A DNA stretch of 64,000 nt from Myxococcales bacterium (GTDB taxonomy: Bacteria; Myxococcota_A; UBA796; GCA-2862545). Within the stretch, counting starts at the first letter, position 1. Each line of letters starts with the position of its first letter. Below, one piece after another: positions 1-10,661 of the stretch. The notes beneath the pieces were generated by a model. It saw nothing but the letters and a program-made list of their open reading frames with translations, did no database searches and was not told where the DNA came from. The stretch covers positions 1 through 64,000 of the forward strand of contig JAHQVJ010000247.1 of assembly GCA_019634415.1 (NCBI GenBank), written 5' to 3'. The translations under genes were made by a program, and so were the position numbers.

Positions 1-123
1 GACCTGTCCTTCGTGGTCGACAAGATCCGACTACTGCGCGACGAGACGCAGCAGTTCGCCTTGGAGATGGCCGAGCGTCGCGAGGAGGCCCAGGGCGTCA
101 AGCGCTTGCTGGGCCCCCGCTAG
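1..123 (+). CDS. 3' end of a second copy of the PH-like membrane protein gene (partial)
   Basis: The reading frame enters from beyond the window and ends at TAG (121-123). It encodes the last 40 residues of the protein made by the minus-strand gene at 1917-2414. Bases 1-119 are the exact reverse complement of 1921-2039, and the first difference is base 120, next to the insertion sequence. In both copies the stop codon is supplied by the first bases of the IS end. Whether a complete second gene lies to the left cannot be seen. It may be a genuine inverted duplication or an assembly join. Confidence 0.6.
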   Translation, partial: DLSFVVDKIRLLRDETQQFALEMAERREEAQGVKRLLGPR

Positions 124-147
124 AGCGGCAATCAGAAACCATCAAGC
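121..147 (+). repeat. left terminal inverted repeat of the IS
   Basis: It starts TAGAGCG and contains CCATCAA. It pairs imperfectly with the right end at 1893-1919. Its first three bases act as the stop codon of the truncated gene on its left, and its inner end overlaps the 3' end of the transposase gene. Confidence 0.65.
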
Positions 148-1746
148 AACCTTCCGAAGGTGTCGGTCGACTGCCTGCAGGTTGAGGATTGTGCCGCCTG
201 TCCGGATGGCCATCGTGTTCTTCCGAGCACCGATGTACCTGGCCTGGTGAGGTGCGTAGACGAGATTGTGCGCGAGGGCGTGTTCGACGGCGACGCGCTC
301 GCGAAGTCGTTTTCGGCCATCTGGGGTCCGGCGCTTGTGCTGCAGGCGCTGCAGAAGGTCTTCCTGTGGATGTAGGACGACGCTCCGACCGCGATCACTC
401 TTGGTGCAGGCTGGCTTCAGGTGACAGTCCTGGCAGGTCTGGAACAACACCTGTCGTCGACCGCCCCCGCCGCGTTTGGTGGGAAACCGCGCCACCTCAC
501 CCGCAGGGCAGGTCACTGCCTGCGCCTGCAGGTCGATCGCGAAGGCGGACTTGGGGTAGAAGGTCCCGTTCGCTGGGTTCCAGGGCTTCGAGAGAACCTC
601 ACCTCCCGCCTGATCGAGACTCACCACCCATTGTGCGGAGAGGTACCCGCGGTCGATGTGCAGTTCATCGACGGTGCCGAAGTACTCGATGTTCGACCGC
701 ATCAGATCCGCTCCCGCGTGCTCCTTGTGGTTCGCGGGTAGGGCCAGGCCGTCGTAGACCAGCTGTTCGTCAAGGCCAAAGGCGATGTGCCCCTTGTAGC
801 CGTCGATGGTCTTCGACTTGGACTTCCTCCCATGGCGCATCTCGGGATCGGTCGCGGAGACCTGGCGATCCGGAGCGGTCCCCTCCATGACTCTGTGACC
901 GCCGTCGCCATCCGGGTCTGGCTCGGTGTCCTGCTCTATGAGCCGTTCGAGCTGGTCCATCGCTGCGGAGAGGGTGGCCTGTTCATTCTCCTTGCCCGCT
1001 AAGCCCTTGGGCTGTTGGTCGATCCAGGCCGTCAGCCGGTCGACATCGGCCAGCAGCCGGTTCAACGCCATCGCCTTGGCGTTTTCGTCGTCCCAGTCGA
1101 TGTCCGGCGCCGCCTTGACGCTCGAGCCGCCCACGATTCGGAGCCCCGCGGCCTGGATGACGTCTTCGGGAAGGAGATCCCAGAGGTCTCCTGCTCGGGC
1201 GACGCACATCATCAGCGCATGTCCGATGAGATTGAACGTGTCCTCGACGCGACCGGCGCCCCAGATGGGCGCCGAATCCAAGGCGACGCGCAAGTTCTTG
1301 TAGCCGAACCCCCTCGTCTCCCTCGCCAGTGCCACGCTCCGTCGGATCAATTCTCTGTCGAGGTCGTGCTGGATGACACGGAACCTGAACTCGGCAAGCG
1401 CTCCTTGGGAGAACGGCGCCCTGTCGCAGTCCAAGCAGTCGAGGACCATCTGCCACCGCTTGTTGAAGAGGGCCTCCTGAACAGCCTCCGCATCCGATGT
1501 GCCGGTGTAGGCCTGCAGCAGTGTCACCATCATGAGCATCGCGGGAGGCACGGCAGGACGGCCCACGGGCGTGTCCTTGTACATCTCCGCCATTGTGCTC
1601 TGAAACTCCTCGTCCATCAGCGCATGACGATGCTCCCGCAGGAACTTGAACAGGCGCCCTGTCCGCTTCAGCTTCGAGCAAATCCGCCGCTCAACATCGC
1701 TCAACTCGACTACTGGCGTCCAACGGATCTGGTAGTGCATCGGCAT
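142..1746 (-). CDS. IS1182-family transposase
   Basis: This 534-residue DDE transposase would cut and rejoin the IS ends. The N-terminal third has the helical DUF772-like region common to IS1182/IS5-type enzymes. The catalytic acidic residues are visible in order: Asp in VALDSAPIWG, Asp in LHIDRGYL and Glu in RVAVEHALAHN. A Cys-rich segment (TCQDCHLKPAC) lies between the second Asp and the Glu, as is usual in this family. The ATG at 1746 is preceded by GGAGG seven bases upstream. The frame is intact, so the element may still be active. Confidence 0.9.
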   Translation of the reverse strand: MPMHYQIRWTPVVELSDVERRICSKLKRTGRLFKFLREHRHALMDEEFQSTMAEMYKDTPVGRPAVPPAMLMMVTLLQAYTGTSDAEAVQEALFNKRWQMVLDCLDCDRAPFSQGALAEFRFRVIQHDLDRELIRRSVALARETRGFGYKNLRVALDSAPIWGAGRVEDTFNLIGHALMMCVARAGDLWDLLPEDVIQAAGLRIVGGSSVKAAPDIDWDDENAKAMALNRLLADVDRLTAWIDQQPKGLAGKENEQATLSAAMDQLERLIEQDTEPDPDGDGGHRVMEGTAPDRQVSATDPEMRHGRKSKSKTIDGYKGHIAFGLDEQLVYDGLALPANHKEHAGADLMRSNIEYFGTVDELHIDRGYLSAQWVVSLDQAGGEVLSKPWNPANGTFYPKSAFAIDLQAQAVTCPAGEVARFPTKRGGGGRRQVLFQTCQDCHLKPACTKSDRGRSVVLHPQEDLLQRLQHKRRTPDGRKRLRERVAVEHALAHNLVYAPHQARYIGARKNTMAIRTGGTILNLQAVDRHLRKVA

Positions 1747-1892
1747 TCAGGCACCTCCGCCACCAGCAGATCAGGGAACGGGGCGGTTGTCGATCCCAGC
1801 CCACGACCGAGGACTCATCACTCCTCCATCCCGATCGTAGATTCTGCCCTCTCGCCGACTTGACCCACCCGGCTCACATCAGCGACATGAAT

Positions 1893-1919
1893 GGTTGATG
1901 GATGATGATCGGCGCTCTA
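1893..1919 (-). repeat. right terminal inverted repeat of the IS
   Basis: Read on the minus strand it begins TAGAGCG and matches the left terminal repeat at about 20 of 27 positions. Its outermost TAG is the stop codon of the PH-like gene at 1917-2414. About 145 bases without a gene separate it from the transposase start codon; presumably they hold the transposase promoter. Confidence 0.65.
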
Positions 1920-2414
1920 ACGGGGGCCCAGCAAGCGCTTGACGCCCTGGGCCTCCTCGCGACGCTCGGCCATCTCCAAGGCGAACTGCTGCGTCTCGTC
2001 GCGCAGTAGTCGGATCTTGTCGACCACGAAGGACAGGTCGCGGCCAGGTGCGGGAGCTGGCACGCGCACCCGCCGGCCGCCCCAGAGGAGCAGCTCCAGT
2101 CCCTCGTCATAGACGTCCACCTCGCGGACGTCCCGGAGATCCACGCGAATGCGGCGCCCCAGTGGGCCTCGCACCTCCACCCGCTGATGATCCACTCGGA
2201 TCTCGGCGGCGTAGCGACGGCTCGCGAGCCAGGCGAGTACGCCCGGAGGCGCCATCAACGTGGCCAGCAGCGGCGCCCCCACCACCGCCACGCCCCCCGT
2301 CAGCAAGGCGTACAGGAGCCACAGCTCGGGGCGTACCACGAAGGGCAGTCCACGCATCGCGAAGCGCACGACGACCCCGTCGGGTTGCCACTGGACGGTG
2401 TGCTCGGCCATCAT
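1917..2414 (-). CDS. PH-like domain membrane protein
   Basis: The product is 165 residues. After a short basic N-terminus comes a hydrophobic hairpin (about residues 28-65, two membrane segments). A small beta-rich domain follows, resembling the bacterial PH-like fold (pattern IRVDHQRVEVRGP...VDLRDVREVDV). The protein ends in a charged helix (about residues 125-165). The stop codon lies in the end of the adjacent IS, so the natural C-terminus may be longer. The start is one of two tandem ATGs (2414/2411). Function is unknown; a membrane-anchored role is inferred from topology. Confidence 0.6.
   Translation of the reverse strand: MMAEHTVQWQPDGVVVRFAMRGLPFVVRPELWLLYALLTGGVAVVGAPLLATLMAPPGVLAWLASRRYAAEIRVDHQRVEVRGPLGRRIRVDLRDVREVDVYDEGLELLLWGGRRVRVPAPAPGRDLSFVVDKIRLLRDETQQFALEMAERREEAQGVKRLLGPR
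1921..2039 (-). repeat. 119-bp inverted repeat, right copy (left copy at 1-119)
   Basis: This segment is the exact reverse complement of bases 1-119. It encodes the C-terminal 40 residues of the PH-like protein. Together the copies flank the IS element symmetrically. Identity may continue left of the window, so the full repeat length is unknown. Confidence 0.85.
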
Positions 2415-2447
2415 CCTTCAATGTAGCGCAGCGCAGCCGGGGAGCGG

Positions 2448-2729
2448 TCAGCTGACCACCACCCCCTTCCAGAACGCGACGTGGTCCTTGATCTGGGCCG
2501 CCGCCTCCTTGGGTGTGAGGTAGGTCCAGGCAGCGTTCTCGTTGCGCTCGCCGTCCACCACCACCGTGAGGTAGCTGGCCGTTCCCTTCCACGGGCACAT
2601 GGTGGTGTAGTCCGACGACTCGAAGAAGCGCTCCACGATGGACGACCGTGGGAAGTAGTGGTTGCCTTCCACCATGACGGTGTCGTCCGACTCTGCGATG
2701 ACCGTGTCCTTGAAGACTGCCTTGGGCAC
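2448..2729 (-). CDS. DUF427 domain protein
   Basis: A 93-residue cytosolic protein matching the DUF427 family almost end to end. Recognisable stretches are the N-terminal AVFKDTVIAESDDTVMVEGN, then YFPRSSI, CPWKGTASY and a C-terminal AWTYLTP...I...VAFWKGV. The family's function is not established. The GTG start at 2729 is chosen because AAAGGAGG stands five bases upstream and the family begins here. The open frame continues far upstream, but that part is antisense to the peptidase gene and not credible. Confidence 0.85.
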   Translation of the reverse strand: MPKAVFKDTVIAESDDTVMVEGNHYFPRSSIVERFFESSDYTTMCPWKGTASYLTVVVDGERNENAAWTYLTPKEAAAQIKDHVAFWKGVVVS

Positions 2730-2807
2730 GATGCCCTCCTTTCCCGATGGCTGTGAGTGCCCTATACGGTCGTCCCAGGCGCCTTGCGCAAACGGAGGAA
2801 CGCATCC

Positions 2808-4973
<2,166 letters not shown>

Positions 4974-5000
<27 letters not shown>

Positions 5001-6047
5001 CACCTCTCGCAGGCGCGCCCGGAGCTCCCGGTAGCCCTCGGTGCGGTGGCGTGCGTCGTCGGCCGTGGCCCACCACTCCTGCAGGGCGATCTGCCCCTCC
5101 GCCAGCCAGCGAGCAGCCCCGGCCTTCACCATGCGGCGGGCGCCTTCCTGCCCCGACAGGCCCGCCAACATCTGCCCCATGCCCGTGTCCGACGGCGGCT
5201 CGGGCGCCGGCAGACGCGGGGGCGCGAACGGCCCCAGCGACGCACGAATCGCCGCCATCACCGCTGGCGCCCGCTTCCCCAAGGCCGCCAGCGCATCCGT
5301 CTTGTGCTGGATCCGCCCCGCCTCGATCGCCTCGTCGACCTCGGCAGCCGCTGCACGCACCGCCTCTGTCCAGGCCCACACCAGATCCGCACCATCGACC
5401 GGTGCATCCACCTCCGCCAGCGCCTCCTCCACCTCCTGCAGAGCGGCTCCGATCAGCCGAGCCCGCCGAGGGCCAGGCAACGCCGGCTCGGCCAGCTCCA
5501 GCGCCCGCACCGCCGACGCGGGATCCTTGAGGTCCACGGCGACGACGCGCTGCACGCCCCACCTCGCACCGATGTGCTCCACGCGGCGCACCACCGCACT
5601 CACCTCGCTGTCAGGCACCAGATCCACCTTCGAGACGACGGCCACCAAGGGCACGCCCGGCTCCAGACAGCCATCGAGCACCGCACGCTCCGAGGCCGTG
5701 GCTGGCTGCAGCCCATCCACCACCCAGATCACCGCGTCGGCGTCTTGCAGCGGTGCAGACAGCGCAACCAGCGCCCGATCCGGATCGTCGATCCCCGGCG
5801 TGTCCACCAGGACGACCCCTTCCAAGGGGACCTCGAAGAGCTCCGTGGTCACGCCACCCAGGCCCACCGCCTGCACCGATCGGTCGACGATCCGGTTCAC
5901 GAGGGTGGACTTGCCGGCCGCCACTCGACCCACCACCACCACGCGCCAAGGAGCGAGCAACGCTGCGTGGGCTGCGGCCAACGGGGCCTCGTCGGCCCAA
6001 CCAGCACAGGCCTCCATCGCCGACTTCAGCGCTCGCGCCAGCTCCAT
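4974..6047 (-). CDS. small GTPase with helical C-terminal domain (dynamin/Era-like)
   Basis: A 357-residue GTP-binding protein. The P-loop GRVAAGKSTLVN lies near residue 40, the G2 threonine in GVTTELFE, G3 in VLVDTPGID and G4 in VSKVDLV. After the G domain the protein is helical and Ala/Arg-rich to the end, with no clear transmembrane segment. The ATG at 6047 precedes a natural-looking N-terminus; the open frame upstream of it is Arg/Pro-rich and not credible. It is divergent from the RpiB-like gene with 50 bases between start codons. It lies a few hundred bases from the dynamin operon, so a shared membrane process is possible. Confidence 0.8.
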
Positions 6048-6097
6048 CGCTCGCCTCGGGGGATCCAGTTCCGTCCTATCCTGCAGGGGGAGGTGCC

Positions 6098-6547
6098 ATG
6101 CGCATAGCCGTCGCGTCCGACGAGCCCTACCCCGTGCACCGCGTGATCCTGGACGAGCTGGCGGCCCGTGGCCACGAGGTGGTGACCTTCGGCAGCCTGG
6201 CCAGCGGCGAGGACGCACCGTGGGCTCAGGTGGCCGAGCAGGCTGCCGTCCAGGTGGCCAGCGGCGACTGCGACGAGGGGATCCTGCTGTGCTGGACGGG
6301 CACGGGGATCAGCATGGCCGCCAACAAGGTGGCCGGGATCCGGGCAGCCCTGTGCGGCGATCCGGGCACCGCCGCAGGCGCCCGCGTCTGGAACCACGCC
6401 AACGTGCTGTGCCTCTCCAACCGCACGCTGTCGGGCGACATGGCCAAGGAGATCCTCGCGGCCTGGTTCGACACCGAGCCGGGGGCCCGAGGAGCCGGAG
6501 GCGTGCAGCAGCTGGCCGAGGTGGAGGCACGACAGCGCAGCCCTTGA
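6098..6547 (+). CDS. RpiB/LacAB-family sugar-phosphate isomerase-like protein
   Basis: A 149-residue member of the RpiB/LacA/LacB fold, which interconverts phosphosugar aldoses and ketoses. The core reads CWTGTGISMAANKVAGIRAA; classic RpiB has CGTGxGxSIAANK. The catalytic Cys is kept, but the following Gly is Trp. The usual Asp-His pair near the N-terminus is SDEPY, and the conserved His-Asn-Asp before NVL has become Trp-Asn-His. Substrate may therefore differ from ribose 5-phosphate. The ATG at 6098 follows GGGGGAGG. It ends three bases before the convergent PEGA gene. Confidence 0.8.
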   Translation: MRIAVASDEPYPVHRVILDELAARGHEVVTFGSLASGEDAPWAQVAEQAAVQVASGDCDEGILLCWTGTGISMAANKVAGIRAALCGDPGTAAGARVWNHANVLCLSNRTLSGDMAKEILAAWFDTEPGARGAGGVQQLAEVEARQRSP

Positions 6548-6550
6548 TCG

Positions 6551-7174
6551 TCAGCGACCCAGCAGATCGCCACAGTCCACGGGCTGCAGCGTCTCGTCGC
6601 TCGTGGAGTAGCACAGGCGCAGATCCTCGGTGGCTTGCACCCGGAACTGCCCCTGCAAGCCGCCCCCCGCATCCAGCAACAGCGTGTGGCTGCCCGGGTT
6701 CACCATGAGCTTCACCGGGCTACGCCCCCGCGATCGGCCGTCCAGCTCGACGGTCGTGCCGGGAGGCAGGGTGTGGATCCGCAACACCACGCGGTCCTCC
6801 CCCAGCGCTCGAGGCAGCTCTTCCTCGTCCATCGGCGGTGGTGCCACGGGCATCGGCGTCAGCGCGGGGTGGAGCGCCACCTTCCGTGGCGGCGCCGCTA
6901 CCACGGCCTCGGCCTCGTCGTCGACGGGTGCCTCCCCTTCCCCTTCCTCCGTCTCCTGGGGCGCCGGAGCGGCATCGGTGACCTCCGGGGCCTGTGCGGC
7001 CACGTTGGGCACCGGGCCCGATCCGAGCAGGATCGTGGGAGGCTCCGCGGGGTTGCGCCACTCCTCGGTCTCGGGCAGCTGGGGGGGATCGGGCCGCATG
7101 CCGAGCACCGTGAGGATCAGGATCGGCGTGATGGCTCCTGCCACGAGCGCCGCCGCGATCCAACGTCTCCTCAC
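6551..7174 (-). CDS. membrane-anchored PEGA-domain protein
   Basis: A 207-residue protein with an N-terminal membrane anchor (about residues 5-25, after three Arg). A Pro/Glu/Ala-rich linker (about 30-125) follows. The C-terminal PEGA-type beta domain shows LPPGTTVELDGRSRGRSP and ends with two Cys (LCYS, VDCGD). PEGA domains are usually outside the cytoplasmic membrane. The GTG start overlaps the stop of the dynamin gene (GTGA), so it is the last gene of the four-gene operon starting at 11620. It probably reaches into the periplasm while the other products act in the cytosol. Confidence 0.8.
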   Translation of the reverse strand: MRRRWIAAALVAGAITPILILTVLGMRPDPPQLPETEEWRNPAEPPTILLGSGPVPNVAAQAPEVTDAAPAPQETEEGEGEAPVDDEAEAVVAAPPRKVALHPALTPMPVAPPPMDEEELPRALGEDRVVLRIHTLPPGTTVELDGRSRGRSPVKLMVNPGSHTLLLDAGGGLQGQFRVQATEDLRLCYSTSDETLQPVDCGDLLGR

Positions 7175-9240
7175 CCGCCCTCCCTCGTCGCATCCAGGTT
7201 CGCGATCTCGGCCAATGCCGAGATGGCCTGGTCGAAGCGCTGCAGGGCATCCTCCCACGCCTCGCCCCGAGATGCAGCATCCCGCACCGCTTGCTCCCGT
7301 GCCACGATGGTTCGCTGCAGCAAAGCAGCCAGCTCCGAGGCCTCCCCCTCCGCAGCGGCCACCAAGCCGTCGCGAACCGGCTGCAGCCCCTCGCGCACGC
7401 GCTCCTCGATCTCCTCGCGAGCGCCGTCCACCTGAGCCACGAGCTGTCCGCGCAGCTGGGACGAGACCTGGTCCCGTAGACGCTTGAGCTGAGATCCGCC
7501 CGTCAACGCCAACAGCACGGCGTCCGACACCACGTAGACCACGAGCCCGGCCCAGCCGATGGGGCCGAGGATGGCGCCGAGGGTCAACAGGGCCAGCCGC
7601 ACGCCCAGGCGGTTCGCCGCGCCGCGCATGGCCCCGCCGTAGCCCTCGGACCAGCCTGCAGCCATCGCCCCTGGCGACAGCAGCACGGCCCCCATGGCCA
7701 CGCTGAACCAGCGCTCCACCGGATCCACCTTCTCGCCCGACTCGTCCTCGGATCCCGGCAGCTGCACCGAGGGTCCCGCGAAGTCGGTCACGATCCGGTC
7801 GGCCAGTGCGTCGAAGTCTGCCGCGTCCGCCGCCAGCTCCTTGCGCAGGCTGTGCAGCGCCTCCTCGATCTTCGGCTTCAGATCTCCCTGCCACTGCCCC
7901 ACCCGCTCCTCGAGCCACGCCTCGAGCTGGGTGCGCAGCTGCGCCTCCACGCGGGCACGCCCGCGCTCCGTGAGCAGATCCAGGCCCGCGAGCCCCTTCA
8001 GATCGAACTCCGCCACGGCATCGGGCAGGGCCGCCTCGGTGCGCGCCATGAAGTCACGCAGATCCTGCCAGACCAGCGTGCGCTGCCGGTCGATGAAGCC
8101 GTCCACGGTGCGGGCCACCCGCCGCGCGATCACCTGCAGCTCGCCGAACTGGGGCTCCAGCTCCTCCTGACGTCGCCGTAGATCGTCGACGCTCTGCGAC
8201 GCGGTGGCGCGATCCACCTCGGCCTGACGCTCCAGCTCGGCGTTGATGCGCACCGCGGTGGTGTGTAGGTGCGCGAGCTGAGCACGCCCCCGCTCCTCCA
8301 CTAGGAACCGCTCGAGCGCATCCTCGAAGGGGCGCAGTCCCGAGCTGTCCATGCGTGCGTCGTCGACGGGGTCCGTCTGCTGGGCTTGCAGCCCACTTCG
8401 CGCGTCTAGCGGGAAGAACCGCTCGTCGAACGCGTCGCGGCCCTCCAGCACCGTCAGCGGGCCGAGCACGTCGCGCGCACGACCCGTGAGGTCCGCCAGG
8501 GCGGCCTCCGGATCGTCGGACAGGCTCTCCAGCAGATCCACCATGGTGACCACGAAGAACAGGTTTCGCAGCCCCAGCGGCAGTAGCTCACGCCGCAGCG
8601 TGCGCCGCTCCAGATCCGTGAGGAACCGATTGGCCGACAGCACCACGATGACGGCGTCGGCGTCGGGCAGGCTCGACAGGGTGCGAGCCGTACGCGTCGG
8701 ATCGTCGTCGAGGCCTGGCGTGTCGAGGAGCACCACGCCGTTGCGGAGCAGCGGCAGGGGGAAGCCCATCACCGCGCGGTCCACGTCGCCGAAGCGATCG
8801 CTCGCCTCCGCCCCGGCCTCGTCTTCGGAGGCCGTGCGCAGCTGGAACTGCTCCACGAACTCCTCCACGGTGAGCGTCTCCGGCTCGCCCTCCCGCGGGT
8901 GCATCACCACGCTGGGCTCCTCGGCGTAGACCACCTCCGTGAGAATGGCGGTGCACGGGTTCACCTTCACCGGAAGTACGGGGCGACCCAGCAGCGCGTT
9001 GAGCAGCGTGGACTTCCCCGACGAGAAGCAGCCCAGCAGCAGCACCACGAAGCGCCCCTCTCGCACCCGCGAGGCGGTGGAGCGCAAGTACGAGGCCGGG
9101 CTCGTCCGAGACTCGGACGTCGACCCTTCGGCCGGCGGCCCCTCCAGCCCCAAGCGGTCCACGGCCTCCGCCAGCTCGTCGAGCAGATCCGCACCTCGAC
9201 GCCGACGCGCCACGAAGTCGTCCAGAACCTGCGTGCTCAC
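7171..9240 (-). CDS. bacterial dynamin-like GTPase
   Basis: A 689-residue dynamin-family protein. Its G domain is intact: P-loop GCFSSGKST at residues 70-78, G2 threonine in NPCTAILT, G3 in LLDTPGLDD, and G4-like VTMVDLL. A long helical region (about 310-480) is followed by a strongly hydrophobic segment (about 525-590), likely the membrane-binding paddle or hairpin. A helical tail closes the protein. Bacterial dynamins remodel or protect membranes. The GTG start overlaps the upstream stop codon as GTGA, and the gene sits downstream of a degenerate G-domain partner, as in two-component dynamin pairs. Confidence 0.85.
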   Translation of the reverse strand: MSTQVLDDFVARRRRGADLLDELAEAVDRLGLEGPPAEGSTSESRTSPASYLRSTASRVREGRFVVLLLGCFSSGKSTLLNALLGRPVLPVKVNPCTAILTEVVYAEEPSVVMHPREGEPETLTVEEFVEQFQLRTASEDEAGAEASDRFGDVDRAVMGFPLPLLRNGVVLLDTPGLDDDPTRTARTLSSLPDADAVIVVLSANRFLTDLERRTLRRELLPLGLRNLFFVVTMVDLLESLSDDPEAALADLTGRARDVLGPLTVLEGRDAFDERFFPLDARSGLQAQQTDPVDDARMDSSGLRPFEDALERFLVEERGRAQLAHLHTTAVRINAELERQAEVDRATASQSVDDLRRRQEELEPQFGELQVIARRVARTVDGFIDRQRTLVWQDLRDFMARTEAALPDAVAEFDLKGLAGLDLLTERGRARVEAQLRTQLEAWLEERVGQWQGDLKPKIEEALHSLRKELAADAADFDALADRIVTDFAGPSVQLPGSEDESGEKVDPVERWFSVAMGAVLLSPGAMAAGWSEGYGGAMRGAANRLGVRLALLTLGAILGPIGWAGLVVYVVSDAVLLALTGGSQLKRLRDQVSSQLRGQLVAQVDGAREEIEERVREGLQPVRDGLVAAAEGEASELAALLQRTIVAREQAVRDAASRGEAWEDALQRFDQAISALAEIANLDATREGG

Positions 9241-10661
9241 GCCGGGACCTCCGAGCCCAGAGCTTCGATGCGGCGGTCCAGATCTTCGAGGACCTCGTGC
9301 AGCGCTCGCGCACGCTCCTGCCGCGCCACCCGCTGGGCTTGCAGCTCGCTCCGCTGCTGTAGTCGATCGGCCGCCACCAGATCGGCACGCTCCTCACCGA
9401 GCTGATCGAGCTGATCCTCGAGCGCTCGGATCTGGTCGCGAAGCAGCCGGTCGGCGTCCTGACCCATGCCGCGTACAGCGTCCACCGCCGCTTGGATCAA
9501 GGCCCGGCGGTTGGAGGCCTCCGCAGCCCGACGACCCAGCGCAGACCAGGCGATTCCGCCCGTGACCGCCAACACCCCGGGCACCCAGAACCCCATCAAC
9601 AGCATGGCGGCACCCCCACCGATGGTGGCCGTCACGCCGATGCGCTGGCCCCAGTTCTCCTCCCCCCGCACCGGAGGTGGATGCAGCCCGGGAACCAGCA
9701 GCTGAGCACGGTCCAGATCGTCGTCGAGCAGCTTCACCTCGGCCAGGTCGTCGAGCACGCGGACGCGCCATTGCACCAGCCGCTCCTCCATCCACTCCTC
9801 GACGACGTGGTGGAGCCACAGCGGCAGGGTGCGTCGGACGCGCTCCAGCTCGGGGACCCGCTCCACCTGAGTGGGGATGTCGGACTCCAGCTCCACCAAG
9901 AAGGTGCCGAGGTCCACCAGCAGCGACTCCGTCTCGCGACGCATGGCCCCCAGGATGTGTGCGGCCACCCGCTGTCCTGCACGCCGAGCCGACTCCAGCG
10001 CCTCGTCTTCCTTCGACAGCAGATCGTCCACGCGGCCCACCTCCACGTCCGCCTGCTCGACTGCGTCCTGAGCCCGCTTGCGAGCGTCCTTGAGGAGCAA
10101 CCCTGCCACCGTGCGGCGCCGGTCCACGATGAGCTCGGTGTGGCGCTCTCGGGCCTTGGTCACCCAGGCCGCCAGCCCATCGCCACGCACCACGCCCCAG
10201 TCCCCTCCCATCAGCGCCTGCACCCGCTCCATCACGTCGGCCGCCTCGGTCTCCGGGTCGTCCGACATCTTCTGCAGCAGCGCGAGATCCGCCACCGCCA
10301 CCGCCCGGTGGGTGGGCGCACCCGCCTCCACCACGGCCTCCATCCCCGAGCGCTCCTCCGCCCCCAGGGGCGCCGTGGCCGGAGTGGCCCAGATCAGGGC
10401 GTGTACCCCGAGCATGCGGTCCTGCGCCCCCAAGCTCGGTGCCAGATCGCCCTGGGCGTCCTCGAGTCGCAGCGTGACCCACTCGACCTGCAGGTCTTCG
10501 TGCACCCCTCGGATCAGCCGGTGCACCACGGCCTCGTCACGCGCCACCACCCCCACGCGAAAGTCGCCGTCGAGATCACGGCACACACGACGCCACAGGA
10601 ACGCCCCCGAGGGGTCCCCCGCAGCCTGCAGCGCTTCTTGGATCAGTCGCTCGGCGCTCAC
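9237..10661 (-). CDS. dynamin-like partner with degenerate G domain
   Basis: A 474-residue protein. Residues 1-165 look like a G domain in which the P-loop position reads VGVVARDEAVVHRL with no GKS/T. The strand before the switch reads HALIWATPATAPLG, and VAVADLALL stands in for N/TKxD. Long helices follow, then a hydrophobic hairpin (about residues 370-405, IGGGAAMLLMGFWVPGVL), then a coiled coil. This matches dynamin architecture without nucleotide-binding residues. The GTG start overlaps the upstream stop and its own stop overlaps the dynamin start. It is probably a structural or regulatory partner of that GTPase. Confidence 0.65.
   Translation of the reverse strand: MSAERLIQEALQAAGDPSGAFLWRRVCRDLDGDFRVGVVARDEAVVHRLIRGVHEDLQVEWVTLRLEDAQGDLAPSLGAQDRMLGVHALIWATPATAPLGAEERSGMEAVVEAGAPTHRAVAVADLALLQKMSDDPETEAADVMERVQALMGGDWGVVRGDGLAAWVTKARERHTELIVDRRRTVAGLLLKDARKRAQDAVEQADVEVGRVDDLLSKEDEALESARRAGQRVAAHILGAMRRETESLLVDLGTFLVELESDIPTQVERVPELERVRRTLPLWLHHVVEEWMEERLVQWRVRVLDDLAEVKLLDDDLDRAQLLVPGLHPPPVRGEENWGQRIGVTATIGGGAAMLLMGFWVPGVLAVTGGIAWSALGRRAAEASNRRALIQAAVDAVRGMGQDADRLLRDQIRALEDQLDQLGEERADLVAADRLQQRSELQAQRVARQERARALHEVLEDLDRRIEALGSEVPA

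Larger units (their letters stand above)
121..1919 (-). mobile_element. IS1182-like insertion sequence, about 1.8 kb
   Basis: A single transposase gene (142-1746, minus) sits between imperfect terminal inverted repeats that both begin TAGAGCG. The left end (121 rightward) and the reverse complement of the right end (1919 leftward) agree at about 20 of 27 positions, including a shared CCATCAA block. The 1.8 kb length fits the IS1182 family. No ordinary direct target duplication is visible; instead the flanks are 119-bp inverted copies of each other. Boundaries rest on the terminal repeats and on the point where flank homology stops. Confidence 0.8.
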
